A DNA stretch of 64,000 bases. Origin: Georhizobium profundi. GTDB taxonomy: Bacteria; Pseudomonadota; Alphaproteobacteria; Rhizobiales; Rhizobiaceae. Location: positions 434,001 through 498,000 of the forward strand of contig NZ_CP032509.1 in assembly GCF_003952725.1 (NCBI RefSeq), read 5' to 3'. Below the pieces are notes generated by a model that saw only the letters and a program-made list of their open reading frames with translations, did no database searches and was not told where the DNA came from. A program made the position numbers and the translations under genes. This document shows, piece by piece, positions 26,645-35,436 of this stretch; the stretch's first letter is position 1; every line of letters starts with the position of its first letter.

Positions 26645-27235
26645 ATGACGGGGAAAAGCCGCGCCGCGATGATGGAAGAGACCCGTGCCAAGCTGATTTC
26701 GGCCGGCCGCAAGGCCTTTGCCGAAAAGGGATTTGCCGATGCGTCGATGGACGATCTGACGGCGGATGCCGGGCTTACGCGCGGCGCGCTCTATCATAAT
26801 TTCGGGGATAAGAAGGGCCTGTTGGCCGCGGTGGTGGCGCAGGTCGACGGCGAGATGGCGGCGAAGGCAAGACAGGCCGCGTCCGGTGCCGAGGATACCT
26901 GGGCTGCCCTGGAGGCCGAAGGAGCTGCCTATATCGAGCTTGCGCTCGATCCCGAAATCCAACGCATCGTGCTGCTCGACGGCCCAGCGGTTCTCGGCGA
27001 CCCGTCGGCGTGGCCAAGCCAGAATGCCTGCCTTGCAGAAACCCGGCGGGCGCTGCTCGCGCTGGCCGAGGAGGGCCGGCTCAAACCCGTGGACATCGAA
27101 GCCGCGGCACGATTGCTGAACGGCGCGGCCTTGAACGCGGCTCTCTACGTCGCCGCCAGCACCGATCCCAAAAAGATCCTGCCCCGCACCGTCGAAGCCT
27201 TCAAGGCACTGGCGCGGGGTTTTCTGGCTACGTAG
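26645..27235 (+). CDS. TetR-family transcriptional regulator
   Basis: 196 residues. The DNA-binding domain reads ISAGRKAFAEKGFADASMDDL followed by TADAGLTRGALYHNFGDKKGLLAAVV, the TetR signature. The C-terminal ligand domain (ETRRALLALAEEGRLKPVDIEAA) resembles TetR_C in AcrR-like members. ATG 26645 has GAGGA five bases upstream. An earlier in-frame ATG at 26603 lies inside the operator dyad and is rejected; ATG 26639 is an alternative. It likely represses itself and the divergent RidA-like gene. Confidence 0.9.
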   Translation: MTGKSRAAMMEETRAKLISAGRKAFAEKGFADASMDDLTADAGLTRGALYHNFGDKKGLLAAVVAQVDGEMAAKARQAASGAEDTWAALEAEGAAYIELALDPEIQRIVLLDGPAVLGDPSAWPSQNACLAETRRALLALAEEGRLKPVDIEAAARLLNGAALNAALYVAASTDPKKILPRTVEAFKALARGFLAT

Positions 27236-27281
27236 GCCTCGTCTTACGGATGACAGTCAGGTTCAAGCGGGACGTGTTGGT

Positions 27282-28166
27282 TCAGCGCGCTTCGATCAGC
27301 TCGACGATTGCTGCACCGATCTCCGTCACGGCAGCATTGCGGGCCTGAAAGTCAGCCGTCGTGCCGGAGAGATAGATCGAGACCACATAGGGCGTTTCAT
27401 CGGGTGGCGTGACCATGGCCACGAGATTGCGCGTCCGGTTGCCGCTGCCGGACTTGTCTGCCACCAGCCAATCCTCGGGCGTGCTTGCGCGCAGCAGCGC
27501 GCCCGTCACACCCCCGATGCTCATCCATTCGATCAGTTGTGCTTGTGACGCAGGGGACAAGCCGTCGCCGAGCAGCATCGTTTCCCAGCTCGCCGCCATG
27601 GCAGCGGGTGTCGTGGTGTCCCGTGGATCTCCTTCGGCAAAGGAGTTCATCTCCGGCTCCAAGCGGTCAAGCCGGGTGACGCTGTCGCCGAGGCTGCGCA
27701 TGAAGGCAGTGACCTCCTGTGGCCCGCCGAGTCGACTGATCAGCAGATTGGCGGCCGTGTTGTCGCTCATGTCGAGCGTCGCCAGGCACAGCTCTCCGAT
27801 CGTCATGCTTTCTCCGACACGGGTCTCCGCCACGGGCGCATAGTCAAGAATGTCCGACGCCTCAATCTCGAGTGTCTCCGTGAGTGCCAGCTCTCCCATC
27901 TCGGCGCGCTGAAGGACCGCGCCGCACAGCACGGATTTGAAGGTGCTGTTCATCAGGAACCGCTCGTCTTCCCGGTGCGCCCACTGCCAGTCCGAGCCGC
28001 TGTCACGCACCACGATTCCGACGCGGGCATCCAAGTTTTCCTCGATCGTCGAGACGACCTCCTGAAGCCGCGCATCGGCATCTTGGGCATTGGCCGCCCC
28101 GGCAAACAACAAGCCCATGGTGAAGGCGGCAATGGTTGTCTGTAAGACAATCGAACGTGGCGTCAT
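27282..28166 (-). CDS. Class A serine beta-lactamase
   Basis: 294 residues with a signal peptide ending near AGAANA. All class A elements are visible: STFK at 74-77 (catalytic Ser, Ambler 70), SDN at 134-136 (Ambler 130-132), RLEPEMN with Glu170 (Ambler 166) and Asn174, and KSG at 238-240 where most enzymes have KTG (Ambler 234-236). NSTFKSVLCGAVLQRAEMGE resembles the CARB/PSE branch. It hydrolyses beta-lactams in the periplasm; its spectrum cannot be predicted. It is divergent from an AmpR-like regulator, so inducible expression is likely. Confidence 0.93.
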   Translation of the reverse strand: MTPRSIVLQTTIAAFTMGLLFAGAANAQDADARLQEVVSTIEENLDARVGIVVRDSGSDWQWAHREDERFLMNSTFKSVLCGAVLQRAEMGELALTETLEIEASDILDYAPVAETRVGESMTIGELCLATLDMSDNTAANLLISRLGGPQEVTAFMRSLGDSVTRLDRLEPEMNSFAEGDPRDTTTPAAMAASWETMLLGDGLSPASQAQLIEWMSIGGVTGALLRASTPEDWLVADKSGSGNRTRNLVAMVTPPDETPYVVSIYLSGTTADFQARNAAVTEIGAAIVELIEAR

Positions 28167-28220
28167 CGGCAGTTTCCCTCATCTGGTCGCAAAATGTGCA
28201 TCGCTCTTATCGGCGCGGTG

Positions 28221-28237
28221 CATCAGATAAACTGATG
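28221..28237. promoter_or_regulatory. AmpR/LysR-type operator between bla and ampR
   Basis: CATCAG-ATAAA-CTGATG is a perfect 6-bp dyad. Its core TCAGATAAACTGA is exactly the LysR T-N11-A form. It lies 54 bases upstream of the beta-lactamase start and 77 before the regulator. A second 7-bp repeat (TGGCAGA/TCTGCCA, 28267-28273 and 28289-28295) lies in the regulator leader. Confidence 0.65.
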
Positions 28238-28314
28238 GCGAATGCATAGACCGCGCTCTAAAACAGTGGCAGACGACAAATTCTTCGATCTGCCATGAGC
28301 TCAGGTAATACCCG

Positions 28315-29196
28315 ATGTATCGTCACGACATTCCGCTCAACGCCTTGCGTGTGTTCGAAGTCGCGATGCGGCAAGGGAGCTTCACGCGTGCCGCCATCGA
28401 ACTGCGTGTGACGCAGGCGGCCGTCAGCCATCAGATCGCGCGGCTGGAGGACATGCTCGGCACGACGCTCTTTCGCCGCACATCGCTCGGGCTCTTACCG
28501 ACGGAAGAAGCCTCGGCGCTGTTTCCCGTTCTTGAGCACGGGTTCGATACCATGGCGCGCGCGCTCGATCGCGTGCGGGGCAAGCACCACATCGAGGTGC
28601 TGCAGATGGGTGTGGTCACGACATTCGCGCTGGGCTGGCTGATGCCGCGGATCGGGCATTTCAACGAGGCGCATCCGGAGATCGATCTGCGCATCTCGAC
28701 CAACAACAACCGCGTGGAGATCACGCGCGAAGGCCTCGACATGGCCATTCGCTTCGGCGCCGGATCATGGACCGGACTGGAGGCGGAGCCGCTGCTTGCC
28801 GCGCCGATGACGCCGCTCTGTGCACCCGATGTTGCAAAGCGCCTGCGTGTTCCGGACGACCTTACCCGGGAGACGCTGCTGCGCAGCTATCGCAAGGACG
28901 AGTGGGAGCAGTGGTTCGAGGCAGCCGGCATAGCCTGCGCGCCGCTCAACGGCCCGGTGCTCGACTCCTCGATTGCCCTTGCCGAGCTGGCAGCTGATGG
29001 TTTCGGCGTGGCGCTGCTGCCCTCCGCCATGTTCAACCGACAGATTGCAACCGGTCGTCTCGTGCGGCCATACGATGTGGCGGTTTCAGCGGGCTCCTAT
29101 TATCTCACGCGCCCGGTGGGGAAGGCGGTGACACCTGCGATGGCCAGTTTCGCCGCATGGCTGCGATCGGAGCTTTCCGATGCAAGCGACGCCTAA
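28315..29196 (+). CDS. ampR: AmpR-like LysR-family activator of the beta-lactamase
   Basis: 293 residues. The N-terminus PLNALRVFEVAMRQGSFTRA then AIELRVTQAAVSHQIARLED is the AmpR/GcvA-type helix-turn-helix, followed by LGTTLFRRTSLGLLPTEEAS. The effector domain starts at HIEVLQMGVVTTFALGWLMP. In bla-ampR divergons AmpR responds to muropeptides from cell-wall recycling. Divergence from a class A enzyme, rather than ampC, matches other proteobacterial pairs. Assignment rests on sequence character plus context. Confidence 0.85.
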   Translation: MYRHDIPLNALRVFEVAMRQGSFTRAAIELRVTQAAVSHQIARLEDMLGTTLFRRTSLGLLPTEEASALFPVLEHGFDTMARALDRVRGKHHIEVLQMGVVTTFALGWLMPRIGHFNEAHPEIDLRISTNNNRVEITREGLDMAIRFGAGSWTGLEAEPLLAAPMTPLCAPDVAKRLRVPDDLTRETLLRSYRKDEWEQWFEAAGIACAPLNGPVLDSSIALAELAADGFGVALLPSAMFNRQIATGRLVRPYDVAVSAGSYYLTRPVGKAVTPAMASFAAWLRSELSDASDA

Positions 29197-29199
29197 CTT

Positions 29200-29910
29200 T
29201 CATCCATTCCTGGACGTGAGGACCGACGCCATGGAGGCCCCGATTTGGCCGCCTGCATAATCGTCGCCATAGGCGCTCCGGGTTTGCTGGTTGAGTTTCA
29301 CCAGTGCCGGGTGGGATGACACCCTGCGCGACAAGGCCAAGGTGTGCGGCGCCGTCTCCGCCAGCATCTTCTCGATCCGGTCGAAGCGATCGGCGATCGT
29401 GGTCCAGAGCGTTGCCGTGACGATGTCGGCGATCCCCGGAGCGGACCCGCCAAGCAGATATCCGTCATCGGCCGTCAGGCCGTGCTTTGTGCCCAGCACT
29501 TCCCAGAACGTCATCCATTTGCACAAGCGGGGGATGAAATCCTGCCACCGCTCTTCGGTCCACATGGCCTGGCCGCCATTGAGCGTCAGCTCGTCGATCA
29601 CGTCATTGGCGTCGTTGACCACTTTCATGGTCAAGGCGCGCAACTCCGGCGTCTTTGGCAGAAGATCCAGTTTCTCGCCGAGATAGAACACGATCGCGGG
29701 CATCTGGGAGACCGCGAAGCCACTTTCGCTGTCGATGAGAACCGGAGGGCCCATGAAGGGGACCGGCATGTCGACGACATTGGCGTCCATCAGTTCCGCG
29801 ATCGCGGGTTCATCCCACTCGGTCCATTCCACGCCGGCATGGGCAAGGATCGCGCGCACGAACTGGCCGCGAAACGGCACCGACCAATACAGAAGCTCAT
29901 AGGAGGCCAC
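29200..29910 (-). CDS. Glutathione S-transferase family protein
   Basis: 236 residues. The thioredoxin-like N-terminal domain reads ELLYWSVPFRGQFVRAILAHAG, with VSQMPAIVFYLGEKLDLLPK (glutathione gamma-Glu contact region) and a helical C-terminal domain (PGIADIVTATLWTTIADRFDRI). The substrate is unknown. GTG 29910 has GGAGA upstream and gives the natural N-terminus; a longer frame runs into uxaC on another frame and is rejected. It lies 41 bases downstream of uxaC on the same strand and may ride on that transcript. It ends four bases from ampR on the opposite strand. Confidence 0.85.
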   Translation of the reverse strand: MASYELLYWSVPFRGQFVRAILAHAGVEWTEWDEPAIAELMDANVVDMPVPFMGPPVLIDSESGFAVSQMPAIVFYLGEKLDLLPKTPELRALTMKVVNDANDVIDELTLNGGQAMWTEERWQDFIPRLCKWMTFWEVLGTKHGLTADDGYLLGGSAPGIADIVTATLWTTIADRFDRIEKMLAETAPHTLALSRRVSSHPALVKLNQQTRSAYGDDYAGGQIGASMASVLTSRNG

Positions 29911-29951
29911 GGCACGTCTCCGTCTCGTCTGGCGTGAAGCGTTTCGAGCGC

Positions 29952-31346
29952 TCAGCCTAACCGATATGCCTTCCTTGCCAAACCCGCCGCGAGATCCTGC
30001 GCGATCGCAAAGGCCTCGTCTTCCTCCATGCGGTGCGACGTGACCAGTTCGGCCAAGAAGGCGCAGTCGGTCCGTCGCGCGACATCGTGGCGTGCCTGGA
30101 TCGAGGTGATGGCGCGTGTGTCGTCGTTGAAACCGGCCGTGTTGTAGAAGCCCGCCGTCTCGGTGACCTGCTGACGATAGCGACGGATGCCTTCGAAGCT
30201 GTCGTGGAACCACCAGGGCGGGCCGAGCACGAGTGACGGCCACGCACCGGCAAGCGGTGCGAGTTCTCGCGTGTAGGTCGTCTCGTCCAGAGTGAAGAGG
30301 ATCACCCGTAGCTGAGGCTCCAGACCCACCGCATCGAGCATCGGCTTCAGCGCTTCGGTGAAGCTGACAGGAACCGGGATATCGAAACCGCGGTCACGCC
30401 CATAGTCGGCAAGAACGGAGCGGGAGTGGTTGCGGTGCGAGCCGCAATGGAGCTGCATGACCATGCCGTCTTCGGCAGACATGCGCGCCATCTCGGTCAG
30501 CATCTGCGCACGGAAGAGTTCCGCCTCGCCCGTGCCCAGGCGTCCGGTGCGGGCACGGTCGTAAAGGCTTGCGGCTTCGTTCTGCGGCATGTCGGCGGTG
30601 CGCGGCGTTGCATGTCCGTGGTCCGTCGCCGTGGCGCCCAGTTCCCGGAAGACAGCCCGGCGCGCACGGTGTGCGTCGAGATAACCGGCCCATGTCCCGG
30701 TCGACATGCCCGAGACTTCTGCCAGCTTTGCCAGGTTATCCGCGAAGCCGGGCTGGTCGGGGTCCGTCACCGCATCGGGGCGATAGGTCGGCACGACGCG
30801 CCCGTGCCACGCAGACTCGCGGATCTGTCGGTGCCATTGCAGATCGTCCAGGGCACCATCGGTCGTTGCGATGACCTCGATGTTGAAGCGGTCGTAGAGC
30901 CCGTGAGGCCGGAAGCGATCCTCCTGCAACACGGACTGAATACGCTCATAGGCGGCATCGGCGGTTTCCGATTGAAGTCGCTCCGAGAACCCGAAGACGT
31001 TCTCCAAAGCATGCTCGATCCAAAGCTTGGAGGGCGTGCCGGCGAAGAGATGGAAGTTCGATGCGAAGGTACGCCAGATGGCGCGCGGATCGGTTTCGGC
31101 CCCCTGCCCGATGCCGAGCGCCTCGAACGAGACGCCTTGGCTGACGAGCATGCGGGTGACGTAATGGTCCGGCGTGACAAACAGCGTCGCCGGATCGCTG
31201 AATGCTTCGTTCGTCGCCCACCAGCGCGGGTCGGTGTGACCGTGCGGAGAGACGATCGGCAGGTCGGCGACCGTCTCGTAGAGCGCACGGGCGATGCCGC
31301 GCGTGGCCGCGTCGGTCGGAAACAATCGGTCGGGATGAAGCGCCAT
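29952..31346 (-). CDS. uxaC: Uronate (glucuronate/galacturonate) isomerase
   Basis: 464 residues, full length. It has the TIM-barrel metal motif SPHGHTDPRWWATNEAF near residue 33, QLHCGSHRNHS and GPPWWFHDSFEGIRRYRQ, all UxaC-specific. It converts D-glucuronate to D-fructuronate (or galacturonate to tagaturonate). Its ATG overlaps the TRAP permease stop (TAATG), so uptake and first step are coupled. No uxaB or uxaA (tagaturonate reductase, altronate dehydratase) is in the window; with uxuAB nearby the glucuronate branch is the supported one. Confidence 0.96.
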   Translation of the reverse strand: MALHPDRLFPTDAATRGIARALYETVADLPIVSPHGHTDPRWWATNEAFSDPATLFVTPDHYVTRMLVSQGVSFEALGIGQGAETDPRAIWRTFASNFHLFAGTPSKLWIEHALENVFGFSERLQSETADAAYERIQSVLQEDRFRPHGLYDRFNIEVIATTDGALDDLQWHRQIRESAWHGRVVPTYRPDAVTDPDQPGFADNLAKLAEVSGMSTGTWAGYLDAHRARRAVFRELGATATDHGHATPRTADMPQNEAASLYDRARTGRLGTGEAELFRAQMLTEMARMSAEDGMVMQLHCGSHRNHSRSVLADYGRDRGFDIPVPVSFTEALKPMLDAVGLEPQLRVILFTLDETTYTRELAPLAGAWPSLVLGPPWWFHDSFEGIRRYRQQVTETAGFYNTAGFNDDTRAITSIQARHDVARRTDCAFLAELVTSHRMEEDEAFAIAQDLAAGLARKAYRLG

Positions 31347-32632
31347 TACATCAGCCAGTTGGGGAGGAACAGGACGATCTCTGGAAACAGGATCATGATC
31401 GCGACGAGCAGGAGGACCGCAAGCGCGAGCGGAATGAGTTCGATCGAATAGTCCTTGTAGGAACAGTTCAAGATCCCGCAGACCGCGAACATGGACACGC
31501 CGAAGGGCGGCGTCATTCCGCCGAAGGTGACGAGCGTCATCATCACCAGTCCGAAATGCACGGGGTCCACGCCTGCGGCCGTGACGACCGGAACGAGGAT
31601 CGGGGTCAGCAGCATGACGAGAACCGTCGCTTCCACCAGCATGCCGAGGACGAGCAGGAAGCCGGCGATGACAAAGAGAAGCACCGTCGGGTCCGAGAGC
31701 GTCGTCAAAGCCACTTCGGCGATCGACTGCGGCACGCGCTCGAAGGTGATGACGTAGCCGAAGGTACCGGAGAAGAGGATGATCAGCATGATCATGCCGA
31801 TATCGTTGATGCTCTTCATCATGGCGTCGATGCAGCCGGCGATCGTCATCTGTCGGTGAATGAAAAAGCCGACGATCAGCGCATAGGCGACGGCGAAAGC
31901 GCCCGCTTCCGACGGCGTGAAATAGCCGAAACGGATGCCGACGAGGAGCCAGATGGGAAACATGACCGCCCAGAAGCTCTTGCGGAATTCCTGGCCCACT
32001 TCGCGCAGCGTCGGGTAACGATCGTTGATCGGCTGGTAGTCACGCTTCACGGCCACCATCCAAGTCGTGGCCATCAGCACGATGGTCAGCAAGACGCCAG
32101 GCACGACGCCGGCGATGAACAGACGGCCGATCGAGACTTCCCCAAGATAGCCGTAGAGGATAAGCCCGAGGCTTGGCGGCAGCGTCGCGGTGATGAGGCC
32201 GCCGACGGACAGGATGGCAGCGGTGAACCCGCGGCTGTAGCCCTGCTGGATCATCGGGTTTCCAAGGATGCGCGCCTGCATGGCGGCATCGGCGACTGCC
32301 GAACCCGAAATGCCGCCCATCAGCGCGGAGAGGATGAGCGTCGACTGCGCGAGCCCGCCGCGCATCCAGCCGGCAACTGTTGTCGCCAGCGCGACGAGCC
32401 GCGGCGTGATGCCCGCGCTGTTCATCAGATTGCCGAGCAAGATGAAAAGTGGCACCGCCAGAAGCGGGAAGGACTGGCTTGCGGCCACGATGCGCTGGAC
32501 TGCCGTGCTTTCCGGCAGAAAGACCGAGGGCAGAAGGAAATAGCTGGAGCCGGCAATGCCGATCGCAAAGGCGACGGGCATGCCGAGGATGATCAGGCCA
32601 AGAGCAGCCGCGAGGATCAGAGCGGAGATCAT
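31346..32632 (-). CDS. TRAP transporter large permease (DctM)
   Basis: 428 residues with about 12 membrane segments (ALGLIILGMPVAFAIGIAG, LLAVPLFILLGNLMNSAGI, LTPILVPVVTAAGVDPVHFG). The GGLITATLPPSLGLILYG and FGGMTPPFGVSMFA repeats are typical of DctM/SiaM. It carries the sodium-driven transport path and works with DctQ and DctP. ATGA overlap with dctQ upstream and TAATG overlap with uxaC downstream show one operon. Confidence 0.94.
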   Translation of the reverse strand: MISALILAAALGLIILGMPVAFAIGIAGSSYFLLPSVFLPESTAVQRIVAASQSFPLLAVPLFILLGNLMNSAGITPRLVALATTVAGWMRGGLAQSTLILSALMGGISGSAVADAAMQARILGNPMIQQGYSRGFTAAILSVGGLITATLPPSLGLILYGYLGEVSIGRLFIAGVVPGVLLTIVLMATTWMVAVKRDYQPINDRYPTLREVGQEFRKSFWAVMFPIWLLVGIRFGYFTPSEAGAFAVAYALIVGFFIHRQMTIAGCIDAMMKSINDIGMIMLIILFSGTFGYVITFERVPQSIAEVALTTLSDPTVLLFVIAGFLLVLGMLVEATVLVMLLTPILVPVVTAAGVDPVHFGLVMMTLVTFGGMTPPFGVSMFAVCGILNCSYKDYSIELIPLALAVLLLVAIMILFPEIVLFLPNWLM

Positions 32633-33129
32633 AGGACGCCTTCCTTGGCCTCTTGAGTGGGCTCGTATGACGCAATGAGCCCCTTGGCCCAGAATCGACG
32701 AATGAACGAAATGGCTAAGAGAGCCGAGCCGACGGGCAGGGCGAGCGTGACGAGGCCGTAACTCAGCCCGGAGGCACCAAGCGTGCGCTGCCAGTTACCA
32801 ACTGAGAGATCGAAACCGAGCTTGGCGACGAAACCCAGGAAGACGAGCATCAGCAGCAGGTTGAAGCCAGCAACCCAACGGCGTAGCGGCACCGGCAAGA
32901 TATCGGGGAGTGCGGAAACGCGGATGTGTTCGCCATGCTTGGCCGTCAGATCGGCGCCGACCATGCATGTCCAGATCAGAAAGAGCTGTGCGAATTGCGG
33001 ACCGGACGTGATCGGCGTGCCGATCGACCGACCGATGGCCGTTAGCAAAACGGCCAGAACCGTCGCGGCAAGCAGCGCGAGCGCGAGCACGAGCTCGATG
33101 CGGTCATAGATCTTCCAGAATACGGACAT
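32629..33129 (-). CDS. TRAP transporter small permease (DctQ)
   Basis: 166 residues with four membrane segments (LVLALALLAATVLAVLLTAIGR, FAQLFLIWTCMVGADLTAKHGEH, FNLLLMLVFLGFVAKLGFDL, YGLVTLALPVGSALLAISFI). The AKHGEHIRVSALPDILP stretch is typical of DctQ. The start at 33129 follows GAGG by six bases; six residues more from 33147 are possible. It overlaps the DctM start by four bases. Confidence 0.9.
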   Translation of the reverse strand: MSVFWKIYDRIELVLALALLAATVLAVLLTAIGRSIGTPITSGPQFAQLFLIWTCMVGADLTAKHGEHIRVSALPDILPVPLRRWVAGFNLLLMLVFLGFVAKLGFDLSVGNWQRTLGASGLSYGLVTLALPVGSALLAISFIRRFWAKGLIASYEPTQEAKEGVL

Positions 33130-33158
33130 CGGAGCCTCGCTGCCCATCGTAGGAGTCG

Positions 33159-33185
33159 TTCGGGCGGTCCTGACGACCGCCCGAA
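33159..33185 (-). promoter_or_regulatory. Intercistronic hairpin between dctP and dctQ
   Basis: A perfect 11-bp stem, TTCGGGCGGTC with GACCGCCCGAA, encloses the five-base loop CTGAC in the 74-base gap after dctP. No T-run follows. As at 18780, it follows a binding-protein gene and may raise its mRNA above that of the permeases. Confidence 0.6.
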
Positions 33186-33203
33186 ACTCAGGTCAAATCC
33201 GTC

Positions 33204-34184
33204 TTACTGGGCGGACGGGAGGTAGGGCTGCAGAGCCTCGCGGGCTTCCACCAAGCCGACTTCCTCGTAGACGGAGGCCGTCGCTTCGCGGAAGGGTGCC
33301 ATGTCGACTTCGTTGAAGGCGACGCCTGCCGCTTCCATTTCGGTCTGCACTTCGCCGAGGCGCTCGACGGTCATGCGCGTGGCCTCGTCGCCGGCTGCCT
33401 TCAGCTCTTCGTCGATGATCGTGCGGATGTCTTCCGGCAGCGACTCCCACCAGGCTTGCGACGTCGCCAGGCCCGTGAAGAGCTGGATGTGGTTCGTCAA
33501 GGCGATGTTGGTCGCGACTTCGTGGAGCTTGATGCCATAGGCGCCGGTCAGCTGCGCTTCAGCGCCATCGATCGCGCCGAGCTGGAGCGCCGAATAGACT
33601 TCGGACCACGCCATAGGCGCTGCCGTCGCACCCATGGATTCGACCGTCGCGATCCAGCTTGGTGCATCGATGGTGCGCACGCGCACGCCCGAGAGGTCTG
33701 CCGGCGCGGTGATCTCCTTCTTGGTGATCATCTGACGCGTGCCCTGGAACCAGTTGTAGTTCAGGAGGCGGATGCCGGAGCTTTCCGCGAGCTCTTCGAC
33801 CCATTCGCCATAGACGGGGGAATCGGTGATCGCTGCGTATTGCGTGTAGTCGTCGACGAGGTATGGCGCGGCCAGAATGCCGAGCTCGGCGTGTAGAGGT
33901 GCCAGGCGACCGGCATCGACGAGCGCTGCGATCGGCGCACCGTTGCGGATCTGCTCCAGAACGTCGTTATCTTCGCCAAGCTGCGAGCTCGGGTAGATCG
34001 TGACATCGACGCGACCCTCGGAGCGCTCCTCGATGCGCTGTTCGGCACCCTGCATGGCAATGACCAGCGGGTCCTGCAGCGTCTGTGACGTTGAGAGGTT
34101 GAGCGAGAATTCCTGTGCCGAGACGACGCCCGCTACGAGAGCGAGCGCAGTTGTCAGTCCAAGTGTCTTCAGTGTGACGTTCAT
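33204..34184 (-). CDS. TRAP transporter substrate-binding protein (DctP)
   Basis: 326 residues with signal peptide (MNVTLKTLGLTTALALVAGVVSA). DctP landmarks: SQLGEDNDVLEQIRNG, LSGVRVRTIDAPSWIATVESMGATAAPM (with the carboxylate-binding Arg region) and AWSEVYSALQLGAIDGAEAQLTG. Embedded among uxaC, uxuAB and kdgK, it most likely binds a hexuronate in the periplasm. It is the most promoter-proximal transporter gene of the group after the AGE-family gene. Confidence 0.92.
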   Translation of the reverse strand: MNVTLKTLGLTTALALVAGVVSAQEFSLNLSTSQTLQDPLVIAMQGAEQRIEERSEGRVDVTIYPSSQLGEDNDVLEQIRNGAPIAALVDAGRLAPLHAELGILAAPYLVDDYTQYAAITDSPVYGEWVEELAESSGIRLLNYNWFQGTRQMITKKEITAPADLSGVRVRTIDAPSWIATVESMGATAAPMAWSEVYSALQLGAIDGAEAQLTGAYGIKLHEVATNIALTNHIQLFTGLATSQAWWESLPEDIRTIIDEELKAAGDEATRMTVERLGEVQTEMEAAGVAFNEVDMAPFREATASVYEEVGLVEAREALQPYLPSAQ

Positions 34185-34206
34185 GATCGTTCCTCCTTGA
34201 TCATTC

Positions 34207-35436
34207 TCAGTGATTTTCAGCCGTCGGGGACGGGAGCGGCGTCAGCGTCCAGAGGCCCGCGCGGGCGCCTTCCGTGACGAAGATGGTCACGTGATAGAGC
34301 AGGCGGCTCAAGGCCTCGGACCAGACAGGTCGGCCATCAGCATCGAGACGGTTGACCCAGACGGGCAGACCGGTTGCTGCAGCCGGCGCAAAGAAATGGC
34401 GAGCCAAGGTCGATACGAGGCCGCGTGCGCGCATTGCATCACCGGTGTCAGCAAGGCGCGCGGCGTAGAATTTGCCGGCTTCCGTCAACGGCCAAAGAAG
34501 ATGCGTGTTCTCGGTGACCTGACCTCGAGCATCGAGCGCATCGAAGGGAAGGCCTTCCAAGGGACCGGAGCGAGGTGCCAGCCCATGCCGCTCGACGAAG
34601 GCGATCATCGGGTCGGCCAAGGATCGCGCATCGTTCACGCCGGCCAGATCGGCGTAGCGATGAAGCAGCCAGGCCCATTCATACTGATGACCCGGCTCGC
34701 GCCGCTCGCCATCCGTTCCGGCCAGGGGCTGCAGGTCATGGCCGACGAATTCGCGCACCGCGCCCGTCGCTTCATCGATGAAAAAGCGACGGCCGATTTC
34801 GAGCATGGCTTCCGCGCGTTCCAGCCAGACGCGATCGCCGGTCATCTCGAACGCCTGCAACAGCGCCTCGAACATGTGCATGTGCGGGTTCTGGGCGCGC
34901 AGATCGCCAGGCTTGGCGCCCGCGGCCGCCATGACATCGTCTTCCCAGAGCGCACCGGTGCCGGGATCGGTCAGGCGCTGCGAGGTGAAGTCCCAACATT
35001 CGTCGATCCGGTGTTGCGACACCGCATTAGGTGCGGCCTTCCGCAGGGTCACGAGTGCCAGGAGCACGAAGGACTGATCGTAGGTTCGGCGAACCTGAGA
35101 CGTCGGATCGGCCAAGGGCTGGCCGTCGCGCGAAACGCTGAACCGGTAACCGCCGTCCGCGTCGCGGAGGTGCCCATCGAGAAAGCGGTACGTATCGATC
35201 GCCGCATCGAGCAATCGCTGGTCGCCGGTGGCAAGATGAAGATGAGCGAGGGTGAACGCGATGCGCGCATGAACCAGCGTGGTCTTTGCATCGCCTTCTA
35301 CCGGGCGACCATCGAGGGCGAGACGATCGACGATGCCACCATGCACCTGGTCACGCGCAAGCTGCAGCCAGCGCGGCACGAAAGACGAAGCGAAGTTGGC
35401 GACGTCGAATGGGGCGATGGGGACCACGACACTCAT
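34207..35436 (-). CDS. N-acylglucosamine 2-epimerase (AGE) family sugar isomerase/epimerase
   Basis: 409 residues, the family length. Visible AGE features: LVHARIAFTLAHLHLATGDQ (catalytic-site Arg region), RRTYDQSFVLLALV, AQNPHMHMFEALLQAFEMTGD with the HMH motif, GHQYEWAWLLHRYA with the catalytic His region, and TENTHLLWPLTEAGKFY. Members epimerise or isomerise N-acyl-hexosamines, mannose, cellobiose or sulfosugars. In a hexuronate operon it may isomerise a released aldose or an uronate; specificity is open. It overlaps the GntR gene by four bases (ATGA), so it follows the regulator in the operon. Confidence 0.88.
   Translation of the reverse strand: MSVVVPIAPFDVANFASSFVPRWLQLARDQVHGGIVDRLALDGRPVEGDAKTTLVHARIAFTLAHLHLATGDQRLLDAAIDTYRFLDGHLRDADGGYRFSVSRDGQPLADPTSQVRRTYDQSFVLLALVTLRKAAPNAVSQHRIDECWDFTSQRLTDPGTGALWEDDVMAAAGAKPGDLRAQNPHMHMFEALLQAFEMTGDRVWLERAEAMLEIGRRFFIDEATGAVREFVGHDLQPLAGTDGERREPGHQYEWAWLLHRYADLAGVNDARSLADPMIAFVERHGLAPRSGPLEGLPFDALDARGQVTENTHLLWPLTEAGKFYAARLADTGDAMRARGLVSTLARHFFAPAAATGLPVWVNRLDADGRPVWSEALSRLLYHVTIFVTEGARAGLWTLTPLPSPTAENH

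Noticed and set aside
31202..32656. 484-codon plus-strand frame opposite the TRAP large permease
   Set aside because: Charged, repetitive mirror of a hydrophobic membrane protein; no family features.
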